A stretch of 64,000 nucleotides of DNA from Beijerinckiaceae bacterium (GTDB lineage Bacteria; Pseudomonadota; Alphaproteobacteria; Rhizobiales; Beijerinckiaceae): positions 67,001 to 131,000 of the forward strand of contig JAPZUD010000003.1 in assembly GCA_027533425.1 (NCBI GenBank). Direction: 5' to 3'. Below are positions 1-10,500 of the stretch, in pieces. Within the stretch, counting starts at the first letter, position 1; each line of letters begins with the position of its first letter. A program made the position numbers and the translations under genes. Under the pieces are notes generated by a model. The model saw only the letters and a list, made by a program, of their open reading frames with translations, was not told the origin of the DNA and searched no databases.

Positions 1-1088
1 CGATGCAGGGCGGCGCGCATGATTTCGTGACGAAGCCTTACGACCCGGACCATCTCGCCGCGATCATCGCGCGGGGCCTCGCCTTCCGCCGGCTGCGGGC
101 CGAACTGGCCGCCCTGCGCAGCGGTGCGGCGGGTGCGAGCCCGATCGAGACGCGGCTGCTCGGCCCCTCGCGGGCAATGGAGCAGGTCCGGCGGCAGGCG
201 CTGAAACTGGCGGCCCTGCCGGTGGATGTCCTTGTCGCCGGCGAGACCGGCACCGGCAAGGACGTTCTCGCCGAGGCGCTCCATGCCGCAAGCCCGAGGG
301 CGCGCGGGCCGTTTGTGGCACTCAACTGTGCCGCGATCCCCGCCGACCTCGCCGAAAGCGAGCTGTTCGGCCACGAGGACGGCGCCTTCACCGGCGCGCG
401 GGCTGCACGGGCCGGCAAGTTCGAGGCTGCCCAGGGCGGCACGATCTTCCTCGACGAGATCGAGAGCATGCCGCTGGCGCTCCAGGTCAAGGTGCTGCGC
501 GTCCTGCAGGAAAGGCAGGTCGAACGCCTCGGGTCGAACAAGCCGCGCCCGCTCGACCTGCGCATCATCGCCGCCACAAAGGCGGATCTGCGCAAGGCCA
601 GCGAGGACGGGCGCTTCCGGTCGGATCTCTTCTACCGGCTGGCCGGCGCCGAATTGACCCTGCCTCCGCTCCGCGTCCGGGATCAGGATGCGCTCCTGCT
701 CTTCGAGCTTTTCGCCAGCCGGGCGGCCCGCAGCCAGAACCTGCCGGTGCCGCAACTTGCCCTCGCGGATCGGGAGGCAATCCTCGCGCATGGCTGGCCG
801 GGCAATGTGCGCGAACTCAAGGCCGTGGCCGAACGCTTCGCCTATGGGCTCGTCGAGCCGCAGGGCGGGCTGGCGCGGCTCGTTGCCGGCGCGGATGCCC
901 CGGCAGCCAGCGACGCTGGCCTGATCCCGCGGCTGGAAGAGTTCGAGCGCATGCTTATCCGCGCCGCTCTGGCGGAAACCGGCGGCACCGTCTCTGCCGC
1001 AGCCGAGCGGCTCGGCCTGCCGCGCCGCACGCTCAGCGACCGGATGGCCCGTCTGGGCATGGCCCCGCCGCGCGAGGCGAGCAGCTGA
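1..1088 (+). CDS. Sigma54-dependent response regulator (NtrC/DctD type), 5' truncated
   Basis: The gene runs in from upstream of the window; what remains starts in the last helix of a receiver domain (FVTKPYD, with the conserved Lys-Pro). A sigma54 AAA+ ATPase domain follows (about residues 50-285). It has Walker A GETGTGKD, the sigma54-contact loop GAFTGA within GHEDGAFTGA, Walker B TIFLDEIE and an arginine-finger region. A Fis-type helix-turn-helix ends the protein (about 325-355, AAERLGLPRRTLSDRM). Such proteins activate sigma54 promoters after phosphorylation by a sensor kinase. DctD, controlling C4-dicarboxylate uptake, is the closest familiar architecture, but the partner kinase and target lie outside the window, so the specific name is not assigned. 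Confidence 0.93.
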   Translation, partial: MQGGAHDFVTKPYDPDHLAAIIARGLAFRRLRAELAALRSGAAGASPIETRLLGPSRAMEQVRRQALKLAALPVDVLVAGETGTGKDVLAEALHAASPRARGPFVALNCAAIPADLAESELFGHEDGAFTGARAARAGKFEAAQGGTIFLDEIESMPLALQVKVLRVLQERQVERLGSNKPRPLDLRIIAATKADLRKASEDGRFRSDLFYRLAGAELTLPPLRVRDQDALLLFELFASRAARSQNLPVPQLALADREAILAHGWPGNVRELKAVAERFAYGLVEPQGGLARLVAGADAPAASDAGLIPRLEEFERMLIRAALAETGGTVSAAAERLGLPRRTLSDRMARLGMAPPREASS

Positions 1089-1106
1089 CACGGGCGAGAG
1101 CAGGCC

Positions 1107-1829
1107 TCAACCGGCCTTCAGCCGGGCCGTCAGCCGTTCTGCCGCCCCCAGCACAAGCCCGGTCAGGCGGGGGATCTCCGCCGCATCGAACCGGGTGATC
1201 GGGCCGGACAGGCCGAGCGCGCCGAGCAGGTGCCCGTCCTCGCCGAAAACCGGTGCTGCCACGGCCGCGCTGTCCGGATCGCGCTCCCCCCGCGACACGG
1301 CGTGGCCAGCCGTGCGAATTTCCGCCGCCTGCGGATGGCCGGCGCCGGACCAGACCGAGAGGACATGGCCGCTGGCCCCGATGGCGAGCGGCAGGAGGCT
1401 CCCCTCCTCGAGATGCGAGCGCAGGGGGCGCGGCCCGTTGACCCGGTAGAGGCAGAGCCGTGCCTCGCCCTCGCGGATGTAGAAGGCAGCCGTTTCACCC
1501 GCCTCGCGCGCCAGCGCCTGCAATTCGGGCCGGATGATCCCCTCGAGCGGGACGCCGAGCCGGTAGACCCGGGCCAGCGGCAGCACGGCCGGGCCCAGCC
1601 GGAAGCGCCCGTCAGCCTCACGGCGGAGATAGCCGAACCGTTCCAGCGACCCGGACAGCCGGAGCACGGTGCTGGGATAAAGCCCTGCCGCCTCGCCCAG
1701 CTCCTTGAGGGTGAGATGCGTGCGCCCCTCGCCGAAACAGGCGAGCAGGGCGAGCGCCCGCTCCACTGCTTCGACGCGCGGCAGCTCCGAAGTATCCCCC
1801 TTGCGCGGCTTGGGTGGTCGCCCGGCCAT
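1107..1829 (-). CDS. IclR family transcriptional regulator
   Basis: 240-residue regulator with an N-terminal winged helix-turn-helix (about 20-75, including TLKELGEAAGLYPSTVLRL) and a C-terminal IclR effector domain (about 90-235). The ATG at 1829 is chosen over an in-frame GTG at 1841 because GAGGGG lies six bases upstream of it. It is divergent from the HMG-CoA-lyase-like gene at 1913 across an 83-bp gap with two inverted repeats, so it probably controls that gene and the CoA transferase behind it. The effector is unknown; IclR proteins of this kind usually bind small organic acids. Confidence 0.9.
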   Translation of the reverse strand: MAGRPPKPRKGDTSELPRVEAVERALALLACFGEGRTHLTLKELGEAAGLYPSTVLRLSGSLERFGYLRREADGRFRLGPAVLPLARVYRLGVPLEGIIRPELQALAREAGETAAFYIREGEARLCLYRVNGPRPLRSHLEEGSLLPLAIGASGHVLSVWSGAGHPQAAEIRTAGHAVSRGERDPDSAAVAAPVFGEDGHLLGALGLSGPITRFDAAEIPRLTGLVLGAAERLTARLKAG

Positions 1830-1854
1830 GATTCCCCTCACTCCTCTTGACGAC

Positions 1855-1895
1855 AGACCGTCGATGGTCTTTTCTAAAAATAGAATAATAATTCT
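1855..1895. promoter_or_regulatory. Inverted repeats in the IclR / lyase divergent promoter
   Basis: Two dyads lie between the divergent starts. One is AGACC-GTCGAT-GGTCT at 1855-1870. The other is the AT-rich AGAAT-AATA-ATTCT at 1882-1895, which overlaps a plausible -10 element TAGAAT (1881-1886) for the plus-strand gene. IclR proteins bind palindromes in such positions; assignment to the neighbouring regulator is inference. Confidence 0.5.
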
Positions 1896-1912
1896 GTCTA
1901 GTGGAATTTTTA

Positions 1913-2851
1913 ATGACCCAACCGGACATCATCATCAGCGAGGTCGGCCCGCGGGACGGGCTGCAGAGCATCGCCCGGATCATGCCAACCGAGGCAAAGA
2001 CACGCTGGATCCGCGCCCTCGCAGGCGCGGGACTGCGCGAGATCGAGGTCGGCTCCTTCGTAAACCCGAAGCGCCTGCCGCAAATGGCCGATACGGCCGG
2101 GGTGGTCGCCAACGCGATCACCCTGCCCGGCCTGTCGGTGATCGCGCTGGTGCCGAACCTCGTCGGCGCCGAACGGGCTTTCGCCGCCGGCGCCCATCGC
2201 GTCTCGATGCCGGTTTCCGTCTCGGAATCGCATTCACGCCAGAACATCAACCGCTCGTCGGAGGAAGCCATCGCCGAAGTCCAGGCGGTGGCTGCCTTGC
2301 GGAACAGCCTGCCGGATGCCGCCCGTCGCGGCGTCGAGGTCGGGCTGTCGACAGCTTTCGGCTGCACGATCGAGGGCCCCGTCGAGGAGGACCGCGTGAT
2401 CCGCCTCGCGGTGCTGGCCGCTGAAGCCGGCGCGGATTCGGTCGGCCTGTCGGACACGACCGGCATGGGTAATCCGGCGCAGGTCCGGCGGCTCTTCACC
2501 CGGCTCCGCAGCGAACTCGGCCCCAAGGCCGGCGGCGCCCATCTCCACAACACGCGCGGCCAGGGCCTGGCCAATGTGGTCGCGGCGCTCGATGCTGGCG
2601 TGACCACGTTCGATTCCTCGCTCGCCGGACTTGGCGGCTGCCCCTATGCCCCGGGCGCGACGGGCAATATCGTGACGGAGGATCTCGTCTTCATGCTGGA
2701 AGCCTCGGGCCTGACCACCGGGATCGATATCGACCGCCTCGTTGCGGCGCGGACCATCCTCGCCGAAGCCCTGCCGGGCGAGCCCCTTTACGGCCATGTG
2801 GCCGAAGCGGGCCTGCCGAAGGGCTTCCGCCCGGCCGGAGGCCACGCATGA
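1913..2851 (+). CDS. Hydroxymethylglutaryl-CoA lyase family protein
   Basis: 312-residue HMGL-like TIM-barrel aldolase. It begins with the family signature SEVGPRDGLQ (catalytic Arg and metal-binding Asp). It has the metal-site HLHNTRGQG and the flexible-loop catalytic cysteine in GLGGCPYAPGATGN. The family cleaves HMG-CoA to acetyl-CoA and acetoacetate in leucine breakdown; some members act on citramalyl-CoA or related 3-hydroxy-acyl-CoAs. The start is ATG 1913; a GTG at 1901 is possible, and neither has a strong ribosome site. The stop overlaps the start of the CaiB transferase by four bases, so the two are cotranslated and probably activate and then cleave the same acid. Confidence 0.88.
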   Translation: MTQPDIIISEVGPRDGLQSIARIMPTEAKTRWIRALAGAGLREIEVGSFVNPKRLPQMADTAGVVANAITLPGLSVIALVPNLVGAERAFAAGAHRVSMPVSVSESHSRQNINRSSEEAIAEVQAVAALRNSLPDAARRGVEVGLSTAFGCTIEGPVEEDRVIRLAVLAAEAGADSVGLSDTTGMGNPAQVRRLFTRLRSELGPKAGGAHLHNTRGQGLANVVAALDAGVTTFDSSLAGLGGCPYAPGATGNIVTEDLVFMLEASGLTTGIDIDRLVAARTILAEALPGEPLYGHVAEAGLPKGFRPAGGHA

Positions 2852-4041
2852 CCCGCCCCTCGCCGCTTGCGGGGCTCCGCGTCGTCGAATTTTCCCACAT
2901 GGTCATGGGGCCGAGTTGCGGGCTGGTCCTCGCCGATCTCGGCGCCGATGTCATCAAGGTCGAGCCGGCCGGCGCGGGGGACAATACCCGCCGTCTCGCC
3001 GGGTCGGGTGCGGGTTTCTTCGTCAGCTTCAACCGCAACAAGCGCTCCATCGCGCTCGACCTCAAATCGCCGCGCGGGCTCGCCCTTGTGCGCCGCCTCA
3101 TCGCCTCGGCCGATGTGATGACCGAGAATTTCCGACCCGGCGCGCTTGAGGCGCTCGGCCTCGGCTACGAGTCGCTCAGGGTCGAGAACCCCCGGCTGAT
3201 CCATTGCTCGCTGAAGGGCTTCCTGACGGGGCCCTACGAGCATCGCGCCGCCCTCGACGAGGTGGTCCAGATGCTCGGCGGCCTCGCCTACATGACCGGC
3301 CCGCCCGGCCGCCCGCTCCGGGCCGGGGCCTCGGTCAATGACATCATGGGCGGCATGTTCGCCGCGATCGGCATTCTCGCCGCAATCAACGAGCGCCATG
3401 CCACCGGCCAAGGCCGTTCGGTCAAGGCGGGGCTGTTCGAGAACTGCATCTACCTGATGTCGACGCATATGATGCAATATGCCGTCACCGGCAAACCGGC
3501 GGCCCCCATGCCGAACCGGCTCGCCGCCTGGGCGGTCTATGATGTGTTCGATGTCGCCGATGGCAGCCAGGTCTTTGTCGGCGTCGTCTCCGACACGCAA
3601 TGGTCGGCGTTCTGCGCCGCCTTCGGGCTGGACGACCTGCTGGCCGACCCGGCCCTCGCCACCAACCGCGACCGCGTGCTGGCGCGCGAGCGCTTCATGC
3701 CCCGCCTGCGCGCCCTGTTCGCCAGCCGCCCGCGCGCGGAGATTCTCGCCGAATGCGAGCGGATCGGCCTGCCCTTCGCGCCGATCAACCGGCCGGAGGA
3801 CATGTTCGATGATCCGCATCTCAACCATCCCGGCGCGATGGTGCCGGTGACGATCCCCGGCGGCGCCTCGGCCCGCGTGCCGGCGTTGCCGCTCGAATTC
3901 GACGGTGAACGGCCGGGCCTCCACCGGGATATCCCGAAAGCCGGCGAGCAGGGCGTCGAGCTCTGCCGCGAACTCGGCCTCGGCGAGGACGAGATCGAGG
4001 CCCTGATCGCGGAAGGCGCGATGACGGTCCAGGACTCGTAG
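2848..4041 (+). CDS. CaiB/BaiF family CoA transferase (class III)
   Basis: 397-residue class III CoA transferase. It shows the N-terminal VVEFSHMVMGPSCG nucleotide-fold start, LGADVIKVE, and NRNKRSIALDL. The catalytic Asp that forms the acyl anhydride is probably in SVNDIMGG (about residue 166). It would move CoA from a donor such as succinyl-CoA to a dicarboxylic acid. Translational coupling to the HMG-CoA-lyase-like enzyme suggests that the acceptor is 3-hydroxy-3-methylglutarate or a close analogue, as with the mammalian SUGCT enzyme. That substrate assignment is inference. Confidence 0.88.
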   Translation: MTRPSPLAGLRVVEFSHMVMGPSCGLVLADLGADVIKVEPAGAGDNTRRLAGSGAGFFVSFNRNKRSIALDLKSPRGLALVRRLIASADVMTENFRPGALEALGLGYESLRVENPRLIHCSLKGFLTGPYEHRAALDEVVQMLGGLAYMTGPPGRPLRAGASVNDIMGGMFAAIGILAAINERHATGQGRSVKAGLFENCIYLMSTHMMQYAVTGKPAAPMPNRLAAWAVYDVFDVADGSQVFVGVVSDTQWSAFCAAFGLDDLLADPALATNRDRVLARERFMPRLRALFASRPRAEILAECERIGLPFAPINRPEDMFDDPHLNHPGAMVPVTIPGGASARVPALPLEFDGERPGLHRDIPKAGEQGVELCRELGLGEDEIEALIAEGAMTVQDS

Positions 4042-4080
4042 AACCCGAAAGGCCTGAAGCCGGGCACCCCTGAAACGCAA

Positions 4081-4103
4081 ACAGCCGGCACGAGGCCGGC
4101 TGT
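4081..4103. terminator. Bidirectional terminator hairpin between CaiB gene and katG
   Basis: ACAGCCGGC and GCCGGCTGT form a 9-bp stem with a five-base loop, in the 88-bp gap between two convergent genes. On the minus strand (katG transcript) the stem is followed by a T-rich tail (TTTGCGTTT); on the plus strand by CCGTTATT. Confidence 0.7.
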
Positions 4104-4129
4104 CCGTTATTCAGGGCAGGCGTGAAGCC

Positions 4130-6385
<2,256 letters not shown>

Positions 6386-6486
6386 CTACCGGCCGGCGGT
6401 GACGGAATTTCGTCAGGGTGCGGCGGTGGTCCGGAAGGCTGGAACGCTTCTAGCAAGCCAGAACGATTAGTTTAAGTTTTATTTTC

Positions 6487-6501
6487 TGATCACTGTGATA
6501 A
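6487..6501. promoter_or_regulatory. katG-oxyR intergenic dyad
   Basis: TGATCAC-T-GTGATAA is a 15-bp dyad just ahead of the oxyR start, in an AT-rich stretch (6460-6510) that must hold both divergent promoters. It does not match the spaced four-element ATAG/CTAT OxyR site well, so binding by OxyR is only suggested by position. Confidence 0.35.
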
Positions 6502-6509
6502 GTTTTGCT

Positions 6510-7406
6510 ATGATCAATCTTACCCTGCGCCAGCTTCGCTATTTCGAGGCCCTGGCCCGGCATGGCCATTTCGGCCGCGCGGCCGAGGCCTGCGCCATTT
6601 CCCAGCCCGCCCTGTCGATGCAGATCCGGGAACTCGAGCAGGCGCTCGGCACCGGCCTGTTCGAGCGCGGCGCCCGGCAGGTCCGGCTCACGGCCTTCGG
6701 TGAGGAAGTCGCGCAGCGGGCACGCGGCATCCTGCGCGCGGTCGACGAACTGGGCGATCTCGCCCGCGGGGCGCAGGAAGGGCTGGCCGGACGGCTGCGC
6801 ATCGGCATCATCCCCACCGTGGCGCCCTACCTCCTGCCGCGCATCATCGCGGACCTGACACGCGTCCATCCGGCGCTTGACCTGCATGTCCGCGAAACAA
6901 TGACGCCCAAGCTGATCGAGGAACTGAACGAGGGCCGGCTCGACACCGCCATCGTGGCGCTTCCGGTCTCGGAAGTCTCGCTCGAGGAAGTGGCCTTGTT
7001 CTCCGAGAGTTTCGTTCTGGTCCGCCCGGGTGATCAGGAAGGCCTGCCGGTACCCGACCGGCGGCAATTGCCCGAAATGCGCCTGCTCCTGCTGGAGGAG
7101 GGCCATTGCTTCCGGGACCAGGCGCTCGCCTTCTGCCACATGCCGTCCTCCCGCCCGCGGGAATGGCTCGACGGTTCCTCGCTCTCGACCCTGGTGCAGA
7201 TGGTCGGGGCCGGGATCGGCATCACGCTGATCCCGGAAATGGCGCTGGCGGTCGAGACGCGTTCCGCCCCGGTCTCCGTCGTGCGGTTCGAGAGCGAGCA
7301 GCCCTCGCGCACGATCGGCATGGTCTGGCGCCGGACGAACCCGCTTGCGCAGCGGCTGGCCCAGATCGCGGCTCTGGTGAAGGAATCGGCCGCCGGCCGT
7401 TCCTGA
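6510..7406 (+). CDS. oxyR: Hydrogen-peroxide-sensing LysR regulator OxyR
   Basis: 298-residue LysR-type regulator. The N-terminal helix-turn-helix covers about 1-60 (RQLRYFEALARHGHFGRAAEA) and the substrate-binding-like redox domain about 90-295. The two redox cysteines are in EEGHCFRDQALAFC, with the same nine-residue spacing as Cys199/Cys208 of E. coli OxyR, so it should be activated by peroxide through a disulfide. The ATG at 6510 is preferred to an upstream GTG at 6495 because MINLTLRQLRYF is the usual N-terminus. It is divergent from katG, its likely main target. Confidence 0.96.
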   Translation: MINLTLRQLRYFEALARHGHFGRAAEACAISQPALSMQIRELEQALGTGLFERGARQVRLTAFGEEVAQRARGILRAVDELGDLARGAQEGLAGRLRIGIIPTVAPYLLPRIIADLTRVHPALDLHVRETMTPKLIEELNEGRLDTAIVALPVSEVSLEEVALFSESFVLVRPGDQEGLPVPDRRQLPEMRLLLLEEGHCFRDQALAFCHMPSSRPREWLDGSSLSTLVQMVGAGIGITLIPEMALAVETRSAPVSVVRFESEQPSRTIGMVWRRTNPLAQRLAQIAALVKESAAGRS

Positions 7407-7418
7407 CGGGCCGGGCCG

Positions 7419-8915
7419 TCAGCCCGCCCGCGCCACGCCGATAAAGCGTTCGACCTCCTGCTGGACAATGCCCGAACTGCCGGCCACGCGCTCGGCGCTC
7501 TCGCGCACTTTCCGCGTCACCTCGTCGACCCGGCTCATCTTCTCCTGAAGCGCGCCGAGCGAGGCCGTCACGCCGGACGCATTCGAAGCGGCATCCTGCA
7601 TCGTTCCCGAAATCTGCTGCGTCGTGGCATCCTGCTGCTCGATGGCGGCGGCGATCGAGGTCATGAACTGGTCGATCTCGACCACCCGGCCGACAATCAC
7701 GTCGATGCCGCCGGCCGAGGCCTTTGTCGCGCTCTGGACCGCCTGGATCTGCTGGCGGATTTCCTCGGTGGCTGCCGCCGTCTGGGCAGCAAGGGTCTTC
7801 ACTTCCTGCGCCACCACCGCGAAGCCGCGGCCGGCCTCGCCCGCGCGCGCTGCCTCGATCGTCGCGTTGAGTGCAAGCAGGTTGGTCTGCGAGGCGAGGC
7901 TCTCGATGAGCGTGATGACATCGCCGATCCTGAGGCTGGCCTCGGTGAGCTCGGCCATGCTCGCGCGAGATCCCTCGCCGGACTGGCGGACCGCGCCGAG
8001 CGCCTCGCTCGTGCTCTGGACCTGATTGGCAATCTCGCCGATCGACCGCGACAATTCGCTGATCGACACCGCGAGGTTCGAGACATTTGCCGCAGCGTCG
8101 CTGGCGGAACGCGCCGCTTCCGACATGCCGTCCTGCGCCGCATCGGCAATGCCCGAGAGCCCTTCAGCAGCCTGGCGCATGTCGATCGACTGGGTGCCGG
8201 CCTCCTCGAGGGTGCGGCGGATCGCCGGCTCGAAGCCATGGATCGCCTGTTCCAGCGCCTGACGGCGCATCCCGTCTTCCTGCTGGCGGCGGGCCACATC
8301 CTCGCCCAGCGCTTGAGCCTTACGGCTGGCCTCCAGCGCGGCAGCCAGCGAGGCATCACTGACGGCGAAGGCCTTTTCCAGCATCAGCACGAGCAGGGTC
8401 AGCGCCCCGGCCTCGACGATGAGGATCACCGCATGAATCACGACGCGCAGGAAATCCGCGCCGGCATTGAAGACGGCGGCGGGCATCAGGAAGTTCAGCC
8501 CGAGGTGATGCACCGCGACGACAAGTGTCGCGGCCACGATGCTCGGCCAGCAGCACAGCCCGGCCACAAGGCCAAGCGCCGCGAAGAAGGCCATATGGAT
8601 ATCCATCTGGTAGGCATGCCCCGACAGGACACCCAGCAGCAGCATCACCTGCCCCATCAGGGTCGTCGCCAGCAGGTTGCGCGTCCAGAGCGCTTCGGGC
8701 CGCATCCGCAGGGTCAATGTCCCGCCGACCAGCAGCACCAGGCTGGCCAGCGCCGGCAGGGTGCCGAACTCCCTCGTGAACCCGATCAGGGTGACCAGAG
8801 CCAGAAGGGCGGCCTGGGCGCCGAGGATATAGGCAGCGGAAATCCGGCGGATACCGGCGATATCAAGAGCCGGGGTGATCGTGCCGGCGGAAGCATTCGG
8901 GGTCACGGGGTACAT
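7419..8915 (-). CDS. Methyl-accepting chemotaxis protein with histidine-rich six-helix membrane sensor
   Basis: 498 residues. The first ~180 residues form about six hydrophobic helices with almost no periplasmic loop. They carry polar residues inside or at the edge of helices: H100, D105, H107, H136, H137, N141 and H161. A cytoplasmic signalling domain follows (about 200-490), with the conserved hairpin tip around [22 protein letters not shown]. The sensor is not a 4HB, Cache or HAMP type, and no HAMP domain is apparent. It presumably senses something in or near the membrane, and the histidines would suit haem or metal; this is inference. The start is ATG 8915, which overlaps the preceding small secreted-protein gene by 13 bases. 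Confidence 0.92.
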   Translation of the reverse strand: MYPVTPNASAGTITPALDIAGIRRISAAYILGAQAALLALVTLIGFTREFGTLPALASLVLLVGGTLTLRMRPEALWTRNLLATTLMGQVMLLLGVLSGHAYQMDIHMAFFAALGLVAGLCCWPSIVAATLVVAVHHLGLNFLMPAAVFNAGADFLRVVIHAVILIVEAGALTLLVLMLEKAFAVSDASLAAALEASRKAQALGEDVARRQQEDGMRRQALEQAIHGFEPAIRRTLEEAGTQSIDMRQAAEGLSGIADAAQDGMSEAARSASDAAANVSNLAVSISELSRSIGEIANQVQSTSEALGAVRQSGEGSRASMAELTEASLRIGDVITLIESLASQTNLLALNATIEAARAGEAGRGFAVVAQEVKTLAAQTAAATEEIRQQIQAVQSATKASAGGIDVIVGRVVEIDQFMTSIAAAIEQQDATTQQISGTMQDAASNASGVTASLGALQEKMSRVDEVTRKVRESAERVAGSSGIVQQEVERFIGVARAG

Positions 8916-9205
8916 CCTGTGTAGAGATCGCCATTGAGAACGAGGAAGGCGCCGGCCGCATAGAGACGACGCGCGAGATCGGGGCCATCCGGCGCGACCA
9001 GCAGCGTGCCGTCGAACCGGCCCTTCGCCAGCAACCGTGCATCCGCCGCTGCGAGGATCTGCATGGCCTCGGCCTCGCCGCGCCAGGGCGGCCCGATCAG
9101 CAGCAGCGGCGTCGCCGCACGCGGCATCGACGCCACGCCAAGAGGCAGGGCGACCGCGATCAGGGCGCTGGCGAAGATCGACCGCAAAGGGGCAGGCAGG
9201 GACAT
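8903..9205 (-). CDS. Small secreted protein coupled to the chemoreceptor
   Basis: 100 residues, family not recognised. There is a clear N-terminal signal peptide: positive MSLPAPLRS, a hydrophobic stretch [15 protein letters not shown], then a probable cleavage site near residue 30. The mature ~70 residues contain [14 protein letters not shown], a helical AADARLL segment and [18 protein letters not shown] with a single Cys near the end. Its end overlaps the chemoreceptor start by 13 bases, so the two are translationally coupled. This suggests a periplasmic partner of the receptor. Codon use matches its neighbours, so it is probably a real gene, but the function is unknown. Confidence 0.72.
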   Translation of the reverse strand: MSLPAPLRSIFASALIAVALPLGVASMPRAATPLLLIGPPWRGEAEAMQILAAADARLLAKGRFDGTLLVAPDGPDLARRLYAAGAFLVLNGDLYTGCTP

Positions 9206-9316
9206 GCCCCAGTATTGGGTCGGAAAGGTTAACTCTGGATAACCACAATGGTGATTTGGAATAAGTTCCTGAACCCGGAAACGCGCAAGACTGCGCTCTC
9301 CGGTGCTGACGGATAT

Positions 9317-9751
9317 CTAGGCCAGGCGGCGCCCGTCGGCATCGATGATCAACTCGCCGTCTTCCTTGCGGAACGGGCCCGGCGGCAGGCGGTCCAGCAG
9401 GTCGAGCACGGTCTGGCTGGGCCGGCAGAGCTTCACCCCGCGCGGGGTGCAGACGATCGGCCGGTTAACGAGGACCGGATGCTCGACCATGGCCGCAATC
9501 AGCACATCCTCGGGCACGCCCGGTTCGAGCAGGCCGAGCTCGGCCGCCGGCGATTTCGTTTCGCGCAGCGCCGCACGCGGTGTCAGCCCGGCCGCGGCGA
9601 AAAGCCCGAGCAGTTGCGGCCGCGTCCAGCCGGTCTCCAGATAGAGGATCACCTGCGGCCGGCAGTTGGCCGCCTCGAGAATGGCGAGCACATTGCGGGA
9701 TGTGCCGCAGGACGGGTTATGATGGATGACCACGGGAAAGGTGTCAGCCAT
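9317..9751 (-). CDS. arsC: Arsenate reductase, glutaredoxin-dependent (ArsC)
   Basis: 144-residue ArsC of the thioredoxin-fold, glutaredoxin-coupled class. The catalytic Cys is in [11 protein letters not shown] near the N-terminus and the substrate-binding arginines are in the later half ([16 protein letters not shown]). It reduces arsenate to arsenite. ATG 9751 overlaps the stop of the aquaglyceroporin gene by eight bases. This indicates coupled expression: the arsenite made here leaves through the channel, as in the aqpS-arsC arrangement of Sinorhizobium meliloti. Confidence 0.93.
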   Translation of the reverse strand: MADTFPVVIHHNPSCGTSRNVLAILEAANCRPQVILYLETGWTRPQLLGLFAAAGLTPRAALRETKSPAAELGLLEPGVPEDVLIAAMVEHPVLVNRPIVCTPRGVKLCRPSQTVLDLLDRLPPGPFRKEDGELIIDADGRRLA

Positions 9752-10421
9752 CGTTTCCCGCCTCGGAAAGACCGGCGGCCAGCCAGCGATCCGCCTGCCA
9801 GGCCGCGAGGGCACCGATCCCCTGCATGACCATGAAAGCCGGCACATCGGCCGGCGCGATGCCCGCGAAGCTCGGCGTGAAGGCCCGGGCCAGCGTGACG
9901 GCGGGATTGGCGAAGGAGGTCGAAGCCGTGAACCAATAGGCCCCCGTGATAACGAGCCCGACAATGAACGCGACATTCCCCGTCTTGTGCCGGACCGTCA
10001 TCAGGATGGCGAGGACCAGCGTGAAGGTGGCAACGGCCTCCGAGAACCAGAGCGCCGCCCCGGTGCGGGCGGCCCCGCCGGCTGTCAGCGGCGCCATGCC
10101 GAACATCAGATGCGCGAGGACGGTTCCCGCCAGCCCGCCCGTCACCTGCGCCAGCATGTAGGGCGCCAGCGCGGACCAGCCGAGTTCCTTTCGCAGGGCG
10201 AAGACGAGACTGACAACCGGGTTGAAATGCGCGCCGGAAACCGGGCCGAACATCGTGATCAGCACGACGAGCATCGCGCCGGTGGCCAGCGCATTGGCCA
10301 TGAGCTGCACGCCGGCATCGCGGCTGAGCTGGGTCGCCATGATGCCGGAGCCGATCACCGTCGCGACCAGCAGGGCCGTGCCCAGAGCTTCCGCAGCCAG
10401 CTTCGCCCGCAATGCCGCCAC
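9744..10421 (-). CDS. aqpS: Aquaglyceroporin-type arsenite channel (AqpS-like MIP protein)
   Basis: 225-residue major-intrinsic-protein channel with six membrane helices and the two half-helix pore motifs, HFNPVVSL (NPV rather than NPA) and FANPAVTLARAF. The GTG start at 10421 is chosen because GGGGAGAG lies four bases before it; there is no ATG in this region. In S. meliloti AqpS replaces an arsenite pump and lets arsenite flow out after ArsC reduces arsenate. The overlap with arsC supports the same role here. It lies 80 bp behind the iorAB fusion on the same strand and might share its transcript. No arsR is present nearby. Confidence 0.88.
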   Translation of the reverse strand: MAALRAKLAAEALGTALLVATVIGSGIMATQLSRDAGVQLMANALATGAMLVVLITMFGPVSGAHFNPVVSLVFALRKELGWSALAPYMLAQVTGGLAGTVLAHLMFGMAPLTAGGAARTGAALWFSEAVATFTLVLAILMTVRHKTGNVAFIVGLVITGAYWFTASTSFANPAVTLARAFTPSFAGIAPADVPAFMVMQGIGALAAWQADRWLAAGLSEAGNDG

Positions 10422-10500
10422 GTCGCTCTCCCCCGCCGGCAAGCCTTCCTGCTGCGCTAGCGGCCAAGGACGACCGTTCGATGACAGCCCGGCAAGGTAT

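Noticed and set aside
2788-4080. Minus-strand frame of 430 codons opposite the CaiB gene
   Set aside because: The CaiB protein on the plus strand has full family motifs; the opposite frame has none.
6450-6510. A classical OxyR box between katG and oxyR
   Set aside because: The best ATAA...CTAT spacing is one base short and the other elements are missing, so only the 15-bp dyad is reported.
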